Assembly (NCBI RefSeq): GCF_016862915.1
Contig: NZ_BONW01000002.1
Span: 434,001 to 498,000, forward strand
From: Plantactinospora endophytica
GTDB lineage: Bacteria > Actinomycetota > Actinomycetes > Mycobacteriales > Micromonosporaceae
Direction of reading: 5' to 3'
DNA: 64,000 nt
Position numbers and translations under genes: made by a program. Shown piece by piece: positions 40,715 to 49,851 of the stretch (position 1 is the stretch's first letter; every line of letters starts with the position of its first letter). A model generated the notes under the pieces. The model did no database searches. It saw only the letters and a list, made by a program, of their open reading frames with translations, and was not told the origin of the DNA.

Positions 40715-41522
40715 CCGAGGTACCGACCCAGCTTCCTCGGCGTCGCTCGATCCGGAACGCCATCGCCCAGGTACGCCCGGCGACCCCGACCGCCGCAGCC
40801 GCCTCGACCACCCCGGGCCGTGGCTCGCAGACCCGCAGCCGGCGCAGCCGTACGGTGCGGACGGGCTGGCCCGGTCGACGACGGCCGGAGACCCGGCTCG
40901 CGGCGGAGGTGAGTTGCGCGACCATCCCGGCGGCGTCGGGCGGGCTGGCCAGTGCCCGGACGTGTCCGGCCGGTCGGTAGCCGTTGACGATCTCCAGGCA
41001 GGTGTCCAGGAACCGCTTGGCCGCCTGTTTCGCCTCCGGAGTCGCGCCCGCGAGGGCGGCCGGGGCCGGCGGGAGAGTGCTTGCCCGGCCGTGGGCGGGT
41101 TCGGGGTGGACGCCCGGCCCGGTCGCCCGTCCGGCGGCCCGGGTGAGTGTCGCCGGCGCCGACCGGGCGGGCTGTGGCGGCGCCGACCGGGCGGGCTGTG
41201 CTGGCGTCGACCGGGTGGCTTGGGCTGGCGCCGACCGGGTGCGTGCTTCCGGCACCGGCCGGACGGGCTGTGGTGGCGTCGACCGGGTGTGTGCTTTGGC
41301 TGGTGCCGGCACGGCGACGGGCGTCGCCATCCCGCCGGGGCGGCGGTGCACTGTGGTCGGGGGCTGGGGCTGCTCGGTGCCGGGCGGCGCGGCACCGGGT
41401 CGGGGTGGTGGGGTGATCCAGGTCTCCGGGACGTACTCGTCGTCGAAGGGCGGATCAAGGGGCGGCACGGGGCGCAGGCGAACGGTGGGCCGGACGGATG
41501 GCCGAGTGCGGGCGAGGGGCAT
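40701..41522 (-). CDS. Rv3235-family protein with Pro/Ala-rich repeat region
   Basis: The 273-residue protein has an extended Pro/Ala/Arg/Thr/Gln-rich N-terminal half (about 1-155) containing short tandem peptides such as TRSTPAQPARSAPPQPAR. A compact C-terminal domain (about 160-273) runs from QAAKRFLDTCLEIVNGYRPAGHVRAL to RTWAMAFRIERRRGSWVG. This layout and the position next to secA match the Rv3235 family of unknown function. ATG 41522 is chosen because AAGGGAG lies at proper distance; GTG 41528 is too close to it. Its stop codon lies in the 40-bp repeat array. Confidence 0.82.
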   Translation of the reverse strand: MPLARTRPSVRPTVRLRPVPPLDPPFDDEYVPETWITPPPRPGAAPPGTEQPQPPTTVHRRPGGMATPVAVPAPAKAHTRSTPPQPVRPVPEARTRSAPAQATRSTPAQPARSAPPQPARSAPATLTRAAGRATGPGVHPEPAHGRASTLPPAPAALAGATPEAKQAAKRFLDTCLEIVNGYRPAGHVRALASPPDAAGMVAQLTSAASRVSGRRRPGQPVRTVRLRRLRVCEPRPGVVEAAAAVGVAGRTWAMAFRIERRRGSWVGTSVALL

Positions 41523-41575
41523 CCTCACTCCCTTCTTGATCTTGCGTTTGCTTTCGTTTGCCTCCGACGGGCTAA

Positions 41576-41604
41576 TTTCTAGCCGACGTACTGGCCTTCG
41601 TCAA
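41576..41604 (-). promoter_or_regulatory. Sigma-A-type promoter for the Rv3235-like gene
   Basis: On the minus strand TTGACG (plus coordinates 41599-41604), a 17-bp spacer and TAGAAA (41576-41581) form a near-consensus promoter about 55 bp upstream of the ATG at 41522. The rest of the 331-bp gap (41523-41853) shows no coding frame or repeat. Confidence 0.65.
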
Positions 41605-41853
41605 TGACTTCACGCCGTCGGATGGGTAGATTGCGGAAATCCGTCTCCTGCTGGGAGTGGTCATCCAGCGAGGGAAGAGTGGCCGGGCGGGGTTGCGGCC
41701 ACCATGGAACGTCCGCGTCGTCCGGGCGTACGACGCAGTCGTCGGCCCGGCGACCGGTCGGAGTGCACGCTAGCCGAGCGGTCTGACACGGAGCACCGAG
41801 CGAGGTCGGCGTCTGCTGCGAGGGAATCTCCGTCTCTCAGGGCGGAGAGATCG

Positions 41854-42081
41854 TCAATCGGGCAGGCGCTCGACCAACGGGTTGCCGGCCACCCACTCGG
41901 CGGTCTCGGCGTACTTGCGCTGGATGTACTCCTCCAGGCGGGCGCGCTCGACCCGCCACTGGCCCCGTCCACCGATCTTGATCGCCGGCAGTTCGCCGCT
42001 GCGCACCATGTGGTAGACCTGCGAGTCCGAGACGTTCAGCTCGGCGGCGACGTCGGACAACAGCAGGAACCTGGGTTCCAC
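41854..42081 (-). CDS. BldC-like MerR-type small DNA-binding protein
   Basis: This 75-residue protein is a single winged-helix domain of the excisionase/BldC type. It starts MEPRFLLLSDVAAELNVSDS and has QVYHMVRSGELPAIKIGGRGQWRVERARLEEYI. BldC in Streptomyces is a developmental regulator that binds DNA as asymmetric head-to-tail oligomers; this protein has similar length and design. It lacks phage context, so excisionase is unlikely. The GTG start has GGGAG upstream. It lies 28 bp downstream of the Lrp gene on the same strand. Confidence 0.85.
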   Translation of the reverse strand: MEPRFLLLSDVAAELNVSDSQVYHMVRSGELPAIKIGGRGQWRVERARLEEYIQRKYAETAEWVAGNPLVERLPD

Positions 42082-42109
42082 GGAGAACTCCCGGTAGTCG
42101 GTGGCCGCC

Positions 42110-42592
42110 TTAGTTTGCCATCGACTGCGGTGCTGTCGCCTCCGCCGTCAGGTCCCGCCCGGGCAGCGGGCTGGAGTAGACGACGCTGGTGGTGACCGGG
42201 CCGAGGCCGGCGATCCGGCCCGCGACCTGTTCGAGGTGGCGCATCGACCGGGCGACGACCTTGAGCACGAAACAGTCCTCGCCGGTCACGTGGTGCGCCT
42301 CGACGATCTCCGGGGTGCTGTCCAGCAGCGCGTGGAACGGTCGGTAGTTGCCGCTCGGGTAGCGGAGCCGGACGAAGGCGAGGATGTCCAGCCCGATCCG
42401 CTCCGGCACCACGACCGCCCGGTAGCCGGCGACCACGCCGGCCTCCTCCAACCGGCGGACCCGTTCGGTGACTGCGCTCGGCGACATCGCGACCAGCCGG
42501 GCGAGCTCGGCGAAGCTGGCCCGGCCGTGCCGCTGAAGCTCGGCGAGGATTCGCCAGTCGGTCGGGTCGAGCTGCGGGGAATCAGCGGCCAT
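42110..42592 (-). CDS. Lrp/AsnC-family regulator
   Basis: The 160-residue protein has an N-terminal helix-turn-helix (LDPTDWRILAELQRHGRASFAELARLV, SPSAVTERVRRLEEAGVV). The C-terminal RAM effector domain (about 70-150) has VTGEDCFVLKVVARSMRHLE. Lrp/AsnC regulators bind amino acids and control nearby metabolic genes. A rhodanese gene starts 94 bp away in the opposite direction, the classical layout for a regulator and its target, so it probably represses or activates that gene. ATG start at 42592. Confidence 0.92.
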   Translation of the reverse strand: MAADSPQLDPTDWRILAELQRHGRASFAELARLVAMSPSAVTERVRRLEEAGVVAGYRAVVVPERIGLDILAFVRLRYPSGNYRPFHALLDSTPEIVEAHHVTGEDCFVLKVVARSMRHLEQVAGRIAGLGPVTTSVVYSSPLPGRDLTAEATAPQSMAN

Positions 42593-42685
42593 CGGCTCAG
42601 GATAGCGGGGATTCCCCGGCCGACCGTAGCCACTGCCGGGGAACTCTTGTTCAGCTGCCGAGGCTGCGGTCGTACCGTTTCGGTC

Positions 42686-43147
42686 ATGACCACGACCACC
42701 TCGAACCCGGTGCTGGCGGTGCCGCCGGCCGCGCCCGAGCAGGCCGCCGCCTGGTTCGCCGCAAAGCTCGCGGTGCAGACGGACGTCTCCGACGTGCACG
42801 CCGCGCTCGACACCGGCGACCCCGGCTTCGTCCTGCTGGACACCCGCGACCTGGCCGCCTGGCGGCAGGGGCACATCCCCGGCGCGCTGCACCTGCCCAC
42901 CCGGACGATCCCGCTGCGCGCCGCCCGACTGCTCGACCTCGCCGTCCCGGTGGTCACCTACTGCTGGGGGCCCGGCTGCGACGGCGCGACCAGGGCCGCC
43001 CTCGCGCTGAGCGGCCGGGGTTACCGGGTCAAGGAGATGATCGGCGGCATCGAGTACTGGATCCGGGAGGGCTTTCCGGTCCAGGTCGCCGAGTCCGGGC
43101 TGGTGACCGGGGACGTCGACCCGCTGACCGCGCCGGTCGGCCGCTGA
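42686..43147 (+). CDS. Rhodanese-like sulfurtransferase
   Basis: The 153-residue single rhodanese domain has LLDTRDLAAWRQGHIPGALHLP and the active-site segment VVTYCWGPGCDGATRAA, with Cys in the phosphate-like loop, then GIEYWIREG. It would transfer sulfane sulfur or detoxify reactive sulfur in the cytosol. A -10-like TACCGT (42673-42678) lies only 7 bases before the ATG, so the transcript appears leaderless. Control by the divergent Lrp-type gene is likely. Confidence 0.9.
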   Translation: MTTTTSNPVLAVPPAAPEQAAAWFAAKLAVQTDVSDVHAALDTGDPGFVLLDTRDLAAWRQGHIPGALHLPTRTIPLRAARLLDLAVPVVTYCWGPGCDGATRAALALSGRGYRVKEMIGGIEYWIREGFPVQVAESGLVTGDVDPLTAPVGR

Positions 43148-43297
43148 GTCCCGGCACCCGACGCGCGCCCCGGCCCGAACCGGGTCCGCTGCGGCTTGGC
43201 ACGCCGTGGGTGTACTACCGTCGCGGGTGAAGCACAGCGACGCCGCCGCCCGGCCCGGGCGCCGTCGCGGGCGGCGTCGAGGCGGGGGAGACCTACG

Positions 43298-43810
43298 GTG
43301 ACAGACCAGCTCGTCCGGGTGTACGTCCCGGCCACCGTGCCGATGCTCGCCGAGTTGCGCCAGGAGGGCTGGATCATGACCGCCCAGGCACACGCGGTCA
43401 CCCCCGAACTGCGCGAGTGGTACGCCGAGGGCGACGAGGAGGAGCTGGAGTACGTCGCCTTCACCCGAGCGGCCCAGGAGGCGTTGCGGCTGCTCCGGGC
43501 CGATCCACAGGCGCCCCGGCGTCGGGCGGTCGTCGCCGTCGACCTGCCCCCGGGGGCGGTCCACCGGGGTGACCCCGAACTCGGCTCCAGCACGGTACGA
43601 CTGAACGGGCGGATCGCGATGGCTGCGGTCGCCGCGATCCACCTGGACGGTACCGACGCGACGGACGACGTGGCGGCGGCGGTCGAAGTGGTCGAGAAGG
43701 CGCTGGCCGGCGACCCGGACGCGCAGTTCACCGTGGACGGCGCCGAGGACCACGAGCTTGAGTGGTACGACCCCTCGGAGCTGGACGCGCTCTCCGGCGT
43801 CACCGGCTGA
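43298..43810 (+). CDS. DUF6912-type cytosolic protein
   Basis: The 170-residue protein starts [20 protein letters not shown] and contains [23 protein letters not shown] and [13 protein letters not shown]. It ends [13 protein letters not shown], the pattern of a conserved actinobacterial family of unknown function (DUF6912). It is acidic, without signal or membrane segments. GTG start eight bases after GGGGGAG. It is convergent with the membrane protein to its right. Confidence 0.8.
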   Translation: MTDQLVRVYVPATVPMLAELRQEGWIMTAQAHAVTPELREWYAEGDEEELEYVAFTRAAQEALRLLRADPQAPRRRAVVAVDLPPGAVHRGDPELGSSTVRLNGRIAMAAVAAIHLDGTDATDDVAAAVEVVEKALAGDPDAQFTVDGAEDHELEWYDPSELDALSGVTG

Positions 43811-43843
43811 CCCGCCGCTACATCCGGTACGGGCCTCTCGGGC

Positions 43844-45022
43844 TCAGCGGCCGGCGACCGGTTCCGGGCGGTCGGCTGGCTGGTGGTCGGTTCCGTCACC
43901 CGCGTCGCCGTCCGTGGTCGGTCTGTCGGACTCCGCCGTCGGCGCCCCGTCCGGGTCGTCGTCGTGCTCGGTCCGGTCCGCCGGCCCGTCCCCGCCGGCA
44001 CCGTCCTCGTCCGGATCCCGGGGACCGGGCGTCGACGCCTCGGTGGACTCTTCCGTCGGCCGGAGCGTACGGCCGAAGGCGATCAGCGCGGTGAGCGCGC
44101 CGACGAAGAGCACCAGCAGCAGGTGGTTGATCCGGGAGCGTCCCAGGTCGTCCTGCACGACCTGATCGGCCTCGCTAATCGCGCCGGCCAGCCTGATCAC
44201 CTCGGCTCCGGCGGTGCGGACGAGGATCTCGGTGGTGAGCAGCAGCAGACCCGGCCCGGCACCCGCGACCAGGTACGCCGGCCAGCGCAGCGGCGGTACG
44301 GCATCGGTGGCCCGCTCGGCGGTCCGTCGTGCAGCCGCCCGAAGGTATCCGAACACCAGCAGTCCGGCGGCCAGTCCGCTGGCCAGCGAGATGGTCCGGG
44401 AGAACCAGCGGTACGCGTTGACCTGGGACGCCTGGGTGTCGCCGAAGCCGTACAGGTCGAGGATCGGGTCCTTGAAGTAGTTCAGGGCGAAGCCGACCGC
44501 GAAGGCGGCCAGTCCGGCCGCGACGACGGCGGCCACCACCCGCGTGTTGCGCAGTCCGCCGGCGATGGCGCCGACCGTGGCAGCCGCTGCGGTGGTGCCG
44601 GCGAGAACCATGATCGCCGTACCCTCGCCGTAGCTGAGGGTCACCACCAGTGCGGCGAGGAAACCGACGCTGAGGCCGGTGGCCAGCGACACGGCGAACC
44701 GGGGGGTACTGCGCGAGATCCGGAGCCGGGTCATCAGGTTGCCCAGGACCAGGCTGACGGCGGCACCGCCGACCAGGCTCGCCGAGACCAGCTTGGGCAG
44801 GGCGTACGCGGCCAGGGTCGTCGTCATCGAGCTGAGCCCGGCCGTGGAGATCTCAGCCTTGGTCGACCAGAGCATCGCGGCCAGCCAGCCCAGGGCGAAT
44901 ACCGCGAGGACGAAAGCGCCGGGCGCCGGCAGCGGAGGCGGAGCGGCCGTCACCGGCGACTCCGGCTCGCCCGGTTGGTCGGGAGCCGGGATCGCGGTCG
45001 TGCCGGACTCTTTCGTCATCAT
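43844..45022 (-). CDS. Polytopic membrane protein of unknown function
   Basis: The 392-residue protein has a Pro-rich cytosolic start, about eight transmembrane segments (first near residues 35-55, last near 300-318) and a 70-residue acidic tail rich in Asp, Glu, Pro and Gly. No transporter motif is recognised. It ends 33 bp from the DUF6912 gene on the opposite strand and is divergent from pruA. The double ATG (45022 and 45019) is preceded by AAGGGGAG; the second codon has the better spacing. Confidence 0.75.
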   Translation of the reverse strand: MMTKESGTTAIPAPDQPGEPESPVTAAPPPLPAPGAFVLAVFALGWLAAMLWSTKAEISTAGLSSMTTTLAAYALPKLVSASLVGGAAVSLVLGNLMTRLRISRSTPRFAVSLATGLSVGFLAALVVTLSYGEGTAIMVLAGTTAAAATVGAIAGGLRNTRVVAAVVAAGLAAFAVGFALNYFKDPILDLYGFGDTQASQVNAYRWFSRTISLASGLAAGLLVFGYLRAAARRTAERATDAVPPLRWPAYLVAGAGPGLLLLTTEILVRTAGAEVIRLAGAISEADQVVQDDLGRSRINHLLLVLFVGALTALIAFGRTLRPTEESTEASTPGPRDPDEDGAGGDGPADRTEHDDDPDGAPTAESDRPTTDGDAGDGTDHQPADRPEPVAGR

Positions 45023-45305
45023 CTCCCCTTCAGCAGGTGGCCGGCCGCGGCGGCGGGGCGGCGACGGGGGCTGCGGCGGTGTGGCCCGGCCGCCGGTCCC
45101 TCAGCGTACGCGGGCGGCCGGGAGCCACCGCCGCTACGGTGCCCCGGCGAGCGGGTCGGCGGCGACAACCATGTAAGGATTGGCGCAGGTCCCGCCCCCG
45201 TACTCCCGGCATCCTCCGGGGCACCGGGTCGAGGTGTCCGGCCGACCGGTCGGTACCGGCGGGTCCGGTTTCGCCGTCGTTGTCGAGATCGCCCAGGAGA
45301 ATCCC

Positions 45306-46934
45306 ATGGACGCCGTTCTCTCCGTACCCGAGCCGCGTAACGAGCCGGTCCGCGACTACGCGCCCGGCAGCGCCGAACGGGCCAGCCTGCAACGTCGGCT
45401 CGGCGAGCTGGCCGCCGAGCGGCACGAACTGCCGATGACCATCGGCGGTACGCAACGGATGGGTGCGGGTGCCGCGATCGACGTCGTACAGCCGCACCGG
45501 CACCAGCATGTGCTGGGGGTCACCCACAACGCAACCAACGCGGATGCGCAGGCGGCGGTGACGGCTGCGAAGCAAGCTGCCCCGATGTGGCGTGATTTGT
45601 CCTTTGCAGACCGGGCTGCCGTTTTCCTCCGCGCCGCCGACCTGCTCGCCGGACCCTGGCGGGACACCCTCAACGCGGCGACGATGCTCGGCCAGTCCAA
45701 GACGGCGATCCAGGCCGAGATCGATTCCGCCTGCGAGCTGATCGACTTCCTCCGCTTCAACGTCGCCTTCGCCCGCAAGCTCCTCGCCGAGCAACCGCTC
45801 TCGTCGAGCGGGGTGTGGAACCGGTTCGACCACCGGCCGCTGGAGGGCTTCGTCTACGCCGTCACCCCGTTCAACTTCACCGCGATCGCCGGCAACCTTC
45901 CGGCCGCGCCCGCGCTGCTCGGCAACACCGTCGTCTGGAAGCCCGCGCCGACCCAACAACTCGCGGCGCACTTCACCATGCGGCTCTTCGAGGCGGCCGG
46001 CCTGCCGCCCGGCGTGATCAACATGGTCACCGGGGACGGCATCGCGGTCTCCGAGGTGACCCTGGCCGACCCCGATCTGGCCGGCATTCACTTCACCGGC
46101 TCGACCAAGGTGTTCCAGAAGCTCTGGCAGGGCGTCGGCGAGAACATCGCGAACTACCGGGGCTACCCCCGGCTGGTCGGCGAGACCGGCGGCAAGGACT
46201 TCGTGGTCGCGCACCCCAGCGCCGACGCGGACGCGCTGCACACCGCGCTGATCCGCGGGGCGTACGAGTACCAGGGGCAGAAGTGCTCGGCCGCGTCCCG
46301 GGCGTACGTGCCGCGGTCGCTGTGGGAGGCCGGCCTGCGGGATCGGCTCGCCGCCACCGCCGACGGGCTGGCGTACGGCGACGTCACCGATTTCACCAAC
46401 TTCGGTGGCGCGGTGATCGACGCCAAGGCGTTCGCCCGGCACACCGACGCGCTCGACATGATCGGCAGCGACTCCGCCTGCCGGATCGTGGCGGGCGGCA
46501 CCGCCGACGACTCGGTCGGCTGGTTCGTCCGGCCGACCCTGTTCGAGTGCTCCGACCCCGGGCACAAGTCGTTCACCACCGAGTACTTCGGGCCGATCCT
46601 CGGGGTGCACGTCTACGAGGACGCCCGGTTCGAGGAGACGGTGCGGCAGGCCGAGTCCGTCGCCCCGTACGCCCTGACCGGCGCGATCTTCGCCACCGAT
46701 CGCCGGGTGGTCGACTGGGCCACCGAGACCCTCCGGTACGCCGCCGGCAACTTCTACATCAACGACAAGCCGACCGGTGCGGTGGTCGGGCAGCAGCCGT
46801 TCGGCGGCGCCCGGGCCAGCGGTACCAACGACAAGGCCGGCTCGTGGCACAACCTGGCCCGGTGGATGTCGCCGCGCACCGTGAAGGAGACCTTCGCCCC
46901 GCCGACCGACCACCGCTACCCGCACATGGCCTGA
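45306..46934 (+). CDS. pruA: L-glutamate gamma-semialdehyde dehydrogenase (P5C dehydrogenase)
   Basis: This 542-residue ALDH completes proline degradation by oxidising glutamate semialdehyde to glutamate. Features are the Rossmann segment AVTPFNFTAIAGNLPAAPALLGN, the RLVGETGGKDFVVAH block with the general base and the catalytic Cys in YEYQGQKCSAASRAYVP. The C-terminal QQPFGGARASGTNDKAG is typical of the stand-alone PruA type. ATG 45306 has CAGGAGA upstream. No putA-like proline dehydrogenase gene lies in the window. Confidence 0.95.
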   Translation: MDAVLSVPEPRNEPVRDYAPGSAERASLQRRLGELAAERHELPMTIGGTQRMGAGAAIDVVQPHRHQHVLGVTHNATNADAQAAVTAAKQAAPMWRDLSFADRAAVFLRAADLLAGPWRDTLNAATMLGQSKTAIQAEIDSACELIDFLRFNVAFARKLLAEQPLSSSGVWNRFDHRPLEGFVYAVTPFNFTAIAGNLPAAPALLGNTVVWKPAPTQQLAAHFTMRLFEAAGLPPGVINMVTGDGIAVSEVTLADPDLAGIHFTGSTKVFQKLWQGVGENIANYRGYPRLVGETGGKDFVVAHPSADADALHTALIRGAYEYQGQKCSAASRAYVPRSLWEAGLRDRLAATADGLAYGDVTDFTNFGGAVIDAKAFARHTDALDMIGSDSACRIVAGGTADDSVGWFVRPTLFECSDPGHKSFTTEYFGPILGVHVYEDARFEETVRQAESVAPYALTGAIFATDRRVVDWATETLRYAAGNFYINDKPTGAVVGQQPFGGARASGTNDKAGSWHNLARWMSPRTVKETFAPPTDHRYPHMA

Positions 46935-46969
46935 CCCGCGCCCTGCGGGCCTGACCGTCGAATGCACGT

Positions 46970-46998
46970 CGGGGTCCCGACCTCGTGTCGGGGCCCCG
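46970..46998 (+). terminator. Hairpin after pruA
   Basis: CGGGGTCCCGAC (46970-46981) pairs with 46987-46998 around a 5-base loop with one G-U type pair, 35 bp after the pruA stop. Confidence 0.55.
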
Positions 46999-47188
46999 CC
47001 GATGTGCCGGGTCCCGGGTTCGTGCCAGCCGGGCACGCCCGGCGTCCCCGGTTCGTGCCAGCCCGGCTCCGGCCGGCTCGCCGCCCGATCCGATCGCCCT
47101 AGCGTCACTCCCAGACAGCGGAAGGTGACCGTCCGTCCGGCAACGGCGACGCGGCGGACGGCGACCCGGGGTCAGGGGAGGGCACGTG

Positions 47189-48664
47189 ATGGATCGGGTG
47201 CTGGGCGACCGATACCGACTCACCCGGGAGGTCGCGCGCGGCGCGACCGGGATGGTCTGGCAGGCGGTCGACCTGCGCGACGGCAGACCGGTGGCGGTCA
47301 AGATGCTGCGTCCGCAGGCCGCCACCCGGCCGGACGTACTGGCAGCGTTCGCCGCCGAGACGGAGATCCTCGCCGGTCTCGACCACCCGTGCGTGGTCCG
47401 CGCCATCGAGGTACTCGGGCAGGGGTGGGACCGGGCGCTGGTGATGGAGTTGGTCGCCGGGGAGGACCTGCGGCGGCGGCTGTGGCGTACCGGACCGGTC
47501 CCGCCGGGGATCGCGGCCGAGGTGACGGCGCAACTCGCCGGGGCACTGGCCTACCTGCACGGCCGGGACATCGTGCACGGCGACGTGAAGCCGGGCAACC
47601 TGGTCGTACCGGCCGACGGCGGGCTGGTCCGGCTGGTCGACTTCGGCGCGGCCCGTCCGGTGGGTTCCGGACCGGCCTGGCCGGACACCCAGGCCACTCC
47701 GGAGTACGTGGCGCCGGAGGTGGTCGACGGCGGCCCGCCCACCCCCGCCAGCGACGTGTACGCGCTCGGCATCGTGCTCTTCGAACTGGTCACCGGGCGC
47801 AGCCCGTACCGGGGCGGGTCGCCGGCCGAGGTGCTCGACCGGCACCGCAACTGCCGGCCGGTACCGCCGCCCGGACTGCCGCCGGTGGTCTGGCAGTTCG
47901 TCGAGCACTGCCTGGCGACGGATCCGGCCGACCGCCCCGACGCGGTACGCGCCGCCGCCCGGCTACGCGGCATGGAGCCGGCCCTGGACGGGCTGACCGC
48001 CCTGCCCCGTCCCTCGGCCGACCTGGTCACCTGGTGGCCCCGGTCCGCCGGTACGGCCACCGGCTCGGCCCGGGTCGGCCGCACCACCGCCACCACGCCG
48101 ACCCGGCCGGACCCACCGGCCACGTCGGGGTCGCTCGGTACGGCCACCGGCTCGGCCCGGGTCGGCCGCACCACCGCCACCACGCCGACCCCGCCGGACC
48201 GGCCGGATCCGCCGGCCACGTCGGGGTCGCTCTACCCCCGTCGGCCGACGGTCGCGGCGGCGTCGCCGTACTCCGGGCGGGCAACCGCCGTGTCGGCGTG
48301 GCCGTACCGGCGCCGGCCACCGGCCGCCGCTGCCGTGCTGGTGGGTGCCGGCGCGGTGTTCGCCGCCACGCTGCTGGCCACGCTCTCCGTCGATCCCGGG
48401 ACGGCGCACGACCGGCACCGGAAAGCGAGCCCGGTCGCGCCGAGCCTGGTCGGGTCCGCTTCGAGTAGTGGTGCCGGCCCCTCGGTGGGCGGCCCGCCGC
48501 AGACCTCCGGCGCCGCACCGACCGGGCCGGTGCCCCGGTCGTCCGAGGGGATGCCGTCGGCAACTCCGACCGGAACGGCGGACGGTGTCGGGGCGCCGGA
48601 CGGGGTTAGCCCGATGCCCGACGACATCCCGACCTCCGGTCACCCGGACCGACGGCTCCGGTAG
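47189..48664 (+). CDS. Membrane-anchored Ser/Thr protein kinase (non-RD)
   Basis: The 491-residue protein has a Hanks-type kinase domain (about 8-265): glycine loop [11 protein letters not shown], Lys38 in VAVK, catalytic loop H130-G131-D132 in [10 protein letters not shown], then VDFGAAR and YVAPEVV. HGD replaces the usual HRD, making it a non-RD kinase, which often does not need activation-loop phosphorylation. A low-complexity juxtamembrane region follows, containing an 87-bp DNA duplication, then one transmembrane helix (about 375-398). The extracellular tail of about 90 residues is Ser/Pro/Gly-rich with no PASTA repeats. GTG 47186 is an alternative start; both use AGGGGAG. The stop lies in a 27-bp tandem repeat. 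Confidence 0.9.
   Translation: MDRVLGDRYRLTREVARGATGMVWQAVDLRDGRPVAVKMLRPQAATRPDVLAAFAAETEILAGLDHPCVVRAIEVLGQGWDRALVMELVAGEDLRRRLWRTGPVPPGIAAEVTAQLAGALAYLHGRDIVHGDVKPGNLVVPADGGLVRLVDFGAARPVGSGPAWPDTQATPEYVAPEVVDGGPPTPASDVYALGIVLFELVTGRSPYRGGSPAEVLDRHRNCRPVPPPGLPPVVWQFVEHCLATDPADRPDAVRAAARLRGMEPALDGLTALPRPSADLVTWWPRSAGTATGSARVGRTTATTPTRPDPPATSGSLGTATGSARVGRTTATTPTPPDRPDPPATSGSLYPRRPTVAAASPYSGRATAVSAWPYRRRPPAAAAVLVGAGAVFAATLLATLSVDPGTAHDRHRKASPVAPSLVGSASSSGAGPSVGGPPQTSGAAPTGPVPRSSEGMPSATPTGTADGVGAPDGVSPMPDDIPTSGHPDRRLR
48050..48228. repeat. 87-bp in-frame duplication in the kinase juxtamembrane region
   Basis: Copy 1 (48050-48136) and copy 2 (from 48137, with about nine extra bases) encode the same stretch, starting [18 protein letters not shown]. 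Near-identity indicates a recent duplication. It adds Thr-rich sequence between kinase and membrane. Confidence 0.9.
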
Positions 48665-48730
48665 GTGACCCGGACCCGACGGCCCTGGTGGGTGACCCGG
48701 ACCGGACGGCTCCGGTAGGTGACCCGGGTC
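48639..48730. repeat. 27-bp tandem repeat spanning the kinase stop codon
   Basis: Units at 48639-48664 (26 bp), 48665-48691, 48692-48718 and a partial copy after 48719 follow the pattern GTGACCCGGACCGGACGGCT. The TAG stop of the kinase (48662-48664) is the end of the first unit, so unit gain or loss could change the C-terminus. Confidence 0.9.
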
Positions 48731-49229
48731 CGCCGACCCCGGGCGTCGAGCTGAACGCGGCCGGTGCGCGTAACATGGCCGGGCGCAAGCCCGATTGCGA
48801 GCCTTCCGGCAAAAGCCCACATAAGCGATGAAAGTTTACTAACCTCCCCAATTGGCGCACGGTGTAACCAGTGGTCGCGCGCTCGACGTCGGCCACGCCG
48901 GGAACCGGAGTGACCAGGGTGTGCAACGGCACACCGGTCACCGTCCGATCCCCCGCGGGGGGTTCCCGCACCGGGTCGCCGAGCGGCGGCCGGGTGTCCT
49001 GCCCCGGCCCGCCGGAACGCGGAACCGCCGCCCGCCCGGGTGGCGCGGCCGGGTCGCCGGAGCTGGCGCACCGCGCGCCCGGCGGTCGGCTCCGCCGTGC
49101 CCCGGTGGGCCCGATCCATCGATCGTCCTCATCCGACTGTCGCCCGAGAACAGTGCACAATGGAGACGGTTACCAGCGGATAGTGCCAAATCCTGGACGC
49201 GGCGCCGGCAAAGTGGCAGCGTGGAGGCC
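48731..49229. other. Gene-free region with an A/T-rich, promoter-like patch
   Basis: Between the kinase repeats and padR no coding frame is credible. Around 48810-48855 the composition drops sharply in G+C. This patch contains GAAAGTTTACTAACC, whose core reads nearly the same on both strands and resembles a regulator site. It is more than 370 bp from padR. It may be the remains of the promoter of a lost gene. The remainder is G+C-rich with nothing recognisable. Confidence 0.35.
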
Positions 49230-49742
49230 ATGGCGGATACTGGTATCAACCCCACCGCGGCAGCCCTGCTCGGGCTGCTCCACGAAGGACCGATGACAGG
49301 CGGCCAGTTGATGGCCGCCGCCGAGCGCCGGCTGGCGCCGTACTGGTCGATGACCCGGAGCCAGGTCTACCGGGAGTTGCCGGCATTGGCCGAGCAGGGC
49401 CTGGTCCGGCTCGGCAAGCCCGGCCCCCGCTCCAGCCAGCCCTACGCGATCACGGCGGCCGGGAAACGGACGTTCTCCCGCTGGCTCACCGAGATGCCCG
49501 GGCGGGACACGGTGCGTAACCCGACGGCGCTCCGGGTCGCCTTCGGCCCGCAGCACTCGGCGACGCAGTTGCGCACCCTGATGAGCAGCGCTAACGAGTA
49601 CCACGCCGAGGCGCTCGCGGCAGCCCGGGAGCAGGCCAAGGACGCCAAGAAGGCCGGCGACTCGTACGGCGCCGCCGCCTTGGAGTTCGCCGTCGCGTAC
49701 CACAAGGCGGCGCTGTCCTGGCTGAAGAGCGCGCCCGTCTGA
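49230..49742 (+). CDS. PadR-family transcription regulator
   Basis: The 170-residue protein has the PadR winged helix ([46 protein letters not shown]). A C-terminal helical dimerisation segment has [20 protein letters not shown]. PadR proteins usually repress a nearby detoxification or transport gene, but none is adjacent. ATG 49230 follows GGAGG at very short distance; a GTG at 49221 is an in-frame alternative. Confidence 0.88.
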   Translation: MADTGINPTAAALLGLLHEGPMTGGQLMAAAERRLAPYWSMTRSQVYRELPALAEQGLVRLGKPGPRSSQPYAITAAGKRTFSRWLTEMPGRDTVRNPTALRVAFGPQHSATQLRTLMSSANEYHAEALAAAREQAKDAKKAGDSYGAAALEFAVAYHKAALSWLKSAPV

Positions 49743-49851
49743 GCCGATTCCGGCCCGGCCGACCGGCCAGGGTGAGGCCCGGCGGACGCGCCGAAGCGCT
49801 TCGCTGCCGGCGCCGACCCGGTCGTGCGGACGACCAGTACTCTTGACTGTC

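Noticed and set aside
41854-42081. Phage excisionase
   Set aside because: The fold is excisionase-like, but there is no integrase or phage gene nearby, and length and context fit a BldC-like chromosomal regulator.
48852-49229. N-terminal extension of PadR from 48852
   Set aside because: The upstream part is Arg/Pro/Gly-rich without family similarity; the PadR domain begins right after 49230.
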